Shown piece after piece: positions 62,707 to 64,000 of a stretch of 64,000 nt of DNA. The DNA comes from JABACD01 sp047639675 (GTDB taxonomy: Bacteria > Planctomycetota > UBA1135 > GCA-002686595), in contig JBLIOI010000005.1 in NCBI GenBank assembly GCA_047639675.1, positions 1 to 64,000 of the forward strand, written 5' to 3'. The position numbers and the translations under genes are program-made. How positions within the stretch are numbered: the first letter of the stretch is position 1; each line of letters opens with the position of its first letter. The notes under the pieces were generated by a model. The model had not been told where the DNA came from. It was given only the letters and a program-made list of their open reading frames with translations, and did no database searches.

Positions 62707-64000
62707 ATGATCATCGAATGCCCCGCCTGCGGCGCCCGCGCCAAACTCCCCGACAATAAGGAGGGAGCCAAGGTTCGTTGCACTGAGTGTGAAAGAGTCT
62801 ATGTGGCCAGGGACCCGGCCAGCCGGCGCTCCAGTAGTACCGCCAAGTCGCGCAACAGTTCCGCCATGCCAATCGGTATCGGTGCTGCCGTTATCGCCGT
62901 CGTAATGGTCATTGTGATGAACAGAGATCATAGCGAGGCTAAGGACGTTCCCAAGGCACCCCCAATTGTTCCGAACGTCGCAGTTGAGTCAGTCGACCCG
63001 AATGGGTGGGAATCAGAACTCGTGCTTGCCGTTCGCGGACTGCACAAGCTGGCCGCCGAGCGCGATGGATTCAATCTGTCCAACCAGATTTCATTCCCCC
63101 ACGTCTGGGCGCGACTGCAAGTTGCCGAAGGCGAAGAAATAGCCACAACGCTAGACGTGACTGGCTACGAGGAACTCGTCAGTGCGGATATCGATGTGAT
63201 CAAGGGCGACGTGATCAACTTCTTGCACTCGGAGGAAGGAGCCAACCTTCCAGGCAACTGGACCCCCTTCGACGGTTCAGTCATCGCACAAGATGACGAG
63301 ACGGCTCTGATCCGTTTGGCCATCGAGCCCCGCGACGAAGCCTATGGTGTTGGTACACGCAACATCGAGTGGCGCTTGGTCAAAGACGGCGGCAAATGGA
63401 AAGCTTGGTATTGGGAACGCTACATCTCTCCCGACGAAGCTAAATCGATGCGCACTGCGCGCAAGAAGAGCTACAAGCAAAAGACACTCACCGACGGTTC
63501 GATCGTGATCGAAGGCGAGCCCAAGCCGATTCCGTACATGGAAGAGACCAGCTTGGAGCTGCGCACGGAGATCGACGCACTGATCGCAAAGCTGATCGAT
63601 TTAGAACTGCCCGCCAAGGAATTGTCCAAGGTACGTGGCGAACTGGAGCTACAAGGAAAGCACGCTATTCCGCCCCTCTTGACCACGTTCTACCACATGA
63701 GTCAAGCTGGCTTCCCGGACATGGATGCAGCTATCCAGGCGCAGATCGTGCACCAGATGCTCGGCGACTTGACTGGCTATGTCACCAGCTTCAAAGCCCA
63801 CGACGCCCTCGGCGCCACCCAAGAACGGCGCGATAGCGGCGTGCGTCAATGGTGGGGTTGGTACGAGAAGCACTTCAAGAAATTTGAAGCCCGCGAGGAG
63901 TCCGTCGACGGGCTCGAAGAGAACCTCAAGTTCGGTAGCGAGCGCGAGCGTGCTGAGTACGAACGCAGCAAGCGTATGATCGAGCAAGAAGAAGCTGACA
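62707..64000 (+). CDS. Partial zinc-ribbon membrane protein
   Basis: An open frame from ATG 62707 runs to the window end without a stop, giving at least 431 residues. Residues 1-35 are an MJ0042-type zinc ribbon (CPAC...CTEC). A transmembrane helix follows at about 58-77 (GIGAAVIAVVMVIVM). The rest is soluble: a beta-rich domain (about 95-260), then a helical domain with charged regions. No enzymatic motif was recognised. The 5' end is 179 nt from the divergent uvrB start. It is a true partial gene at the window edge, not a truncation. Confidence 0.75.
   Translation, partial: MIIECPACGARAKLPDNKEGAKVRCTECERVYVARDPASRRSSSTAKSRNSSAMPIGIGAAVIAVVMVIVMNRDHSEAKDVPKAPPIVPNVAVESVDPNGWESELVLAVRGLHKLAAERDGFNLSNQISFPHVWARLQVAEGEEIATTLDVTGYEELVSADIDVIKGDVINFLHSEEGANLPGNWTPFDGSVIAQDDETALIRLAIEPRDEAYGVGTRNIEWRLVKDGGKWKAWYWERYISPDEAKSMRTARKKSYKQKTLTDGSIVIEGEPKPIPYMEETSLELRTEIDALIAKLIDLELPAKELSKVRGELELQGKHAIPPLLTTFYHMSQAGFPDMDAAIQAQIVHQMLGDLTGYVTSFKAHDALGATQERRDSGVRQWWGWYEKHFKKFEAREESVDGLEENLKFGSERERAEYERSKRMIEQEEAD

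Overview
The window reads as ordinary bacterial chromosome at moderately high G+C, densely packed with about 45 genes on both strands. No transposase, integron, CRISPR array, prophage or conjugation module was seen. The organism is Gram-negative: a Kdo transferase (waaA), an ABC-2 glycan exporter with its ATPase (wzm, wzt), a signal peptidase II and several lipoproteins imply an outer membrane. A pseudopilin with the H-x9-DG motif, an orphan McsB-type arginine kinase, DUF58/BatA-like genes, a GAF-SpoIIE phosphatase, and a C-terminal gene remnant with an FQYWYR motif point to the Planctomycetota or the wider PVC group. That assignment is an inference, because no 16S rRNA gene is present.

Layout. 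1-3.8 kb: a G-quadruplex-prone leader, a GT39-type glycosyltransferase, tRNA-His, and a ThiF/MoeB plus MocA-like pair. 3.8-9.9 kb: a large DUF4388-TPR-membrane-propeller protein, a HEAT-like lipoprotein and a long coiled-coil protein with a C-terminal helix-hairpin-helix. 9.9-10.3 kb: a gene remnant and a very strong bidirectional terminator. 10.3-17.5 kb: asnS, a small membrane protein, an NhaC-type antiporter with an extra N-terminal domain, a flippase-like membrane protein and a GH99-like secreted protein. 17.5-22 kb: a BatA-like protein, a DUF58 protein and a SpoIIE phosphatase, divergent from a STAS-domain protein. 22-30.4 kb: a GT4 glycosyltransferase, a degenerate HAD protein, a FecR-like secreted protein, mcsB, an SLC13/RCK transporter and a secreted GH42-like protein.

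30.5-35.3 kb is the most interesting block: arginase, Wzm, Wzt with a C-terminal carbohydrate-binding domain, and a methyltransferase whose C-terminal coiled coil is encoded by nine 21-bp tandem repeats. This resembles the WbdD/Wzt/Wzm system, in which a chain-terminating methyltransferase uses a coiled coil as a ruler for O-antigen length. 35-43.5 kb: HEAT-repeat proteins, phosphomannomutase, threonine aldolase, an aminotransferase and a DPPR-synthase-like UbiA enzyme. 43.5-54.5 kb: pseudopilin, metK, waaA, secA, a response regulator, pyrD, lspA, a DksA/TraR zinc-finger protein and a XerC/D recombinase. 54.8-62.5 kb: a TPR/2OG-oxygenase-like protein, an SGNH-like membrane protein, an acyltransferase and uvrBC. 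62.7 kb to the end: a partial zinc-ribbon membrane protein.

A recurring theme is cell-surface glycan synthesis, modification and export (GT39, GT4, phosphomannomutase, DPPR synthase, Wzm/Wzt, methyltransferase, Kdo transferase, acyltransferase, SGNH protein). Genes are often coupled by 1-4 nt overlaps, several with TTG or GTG starts, and convergent neighbours often overlap at their 3' ends.
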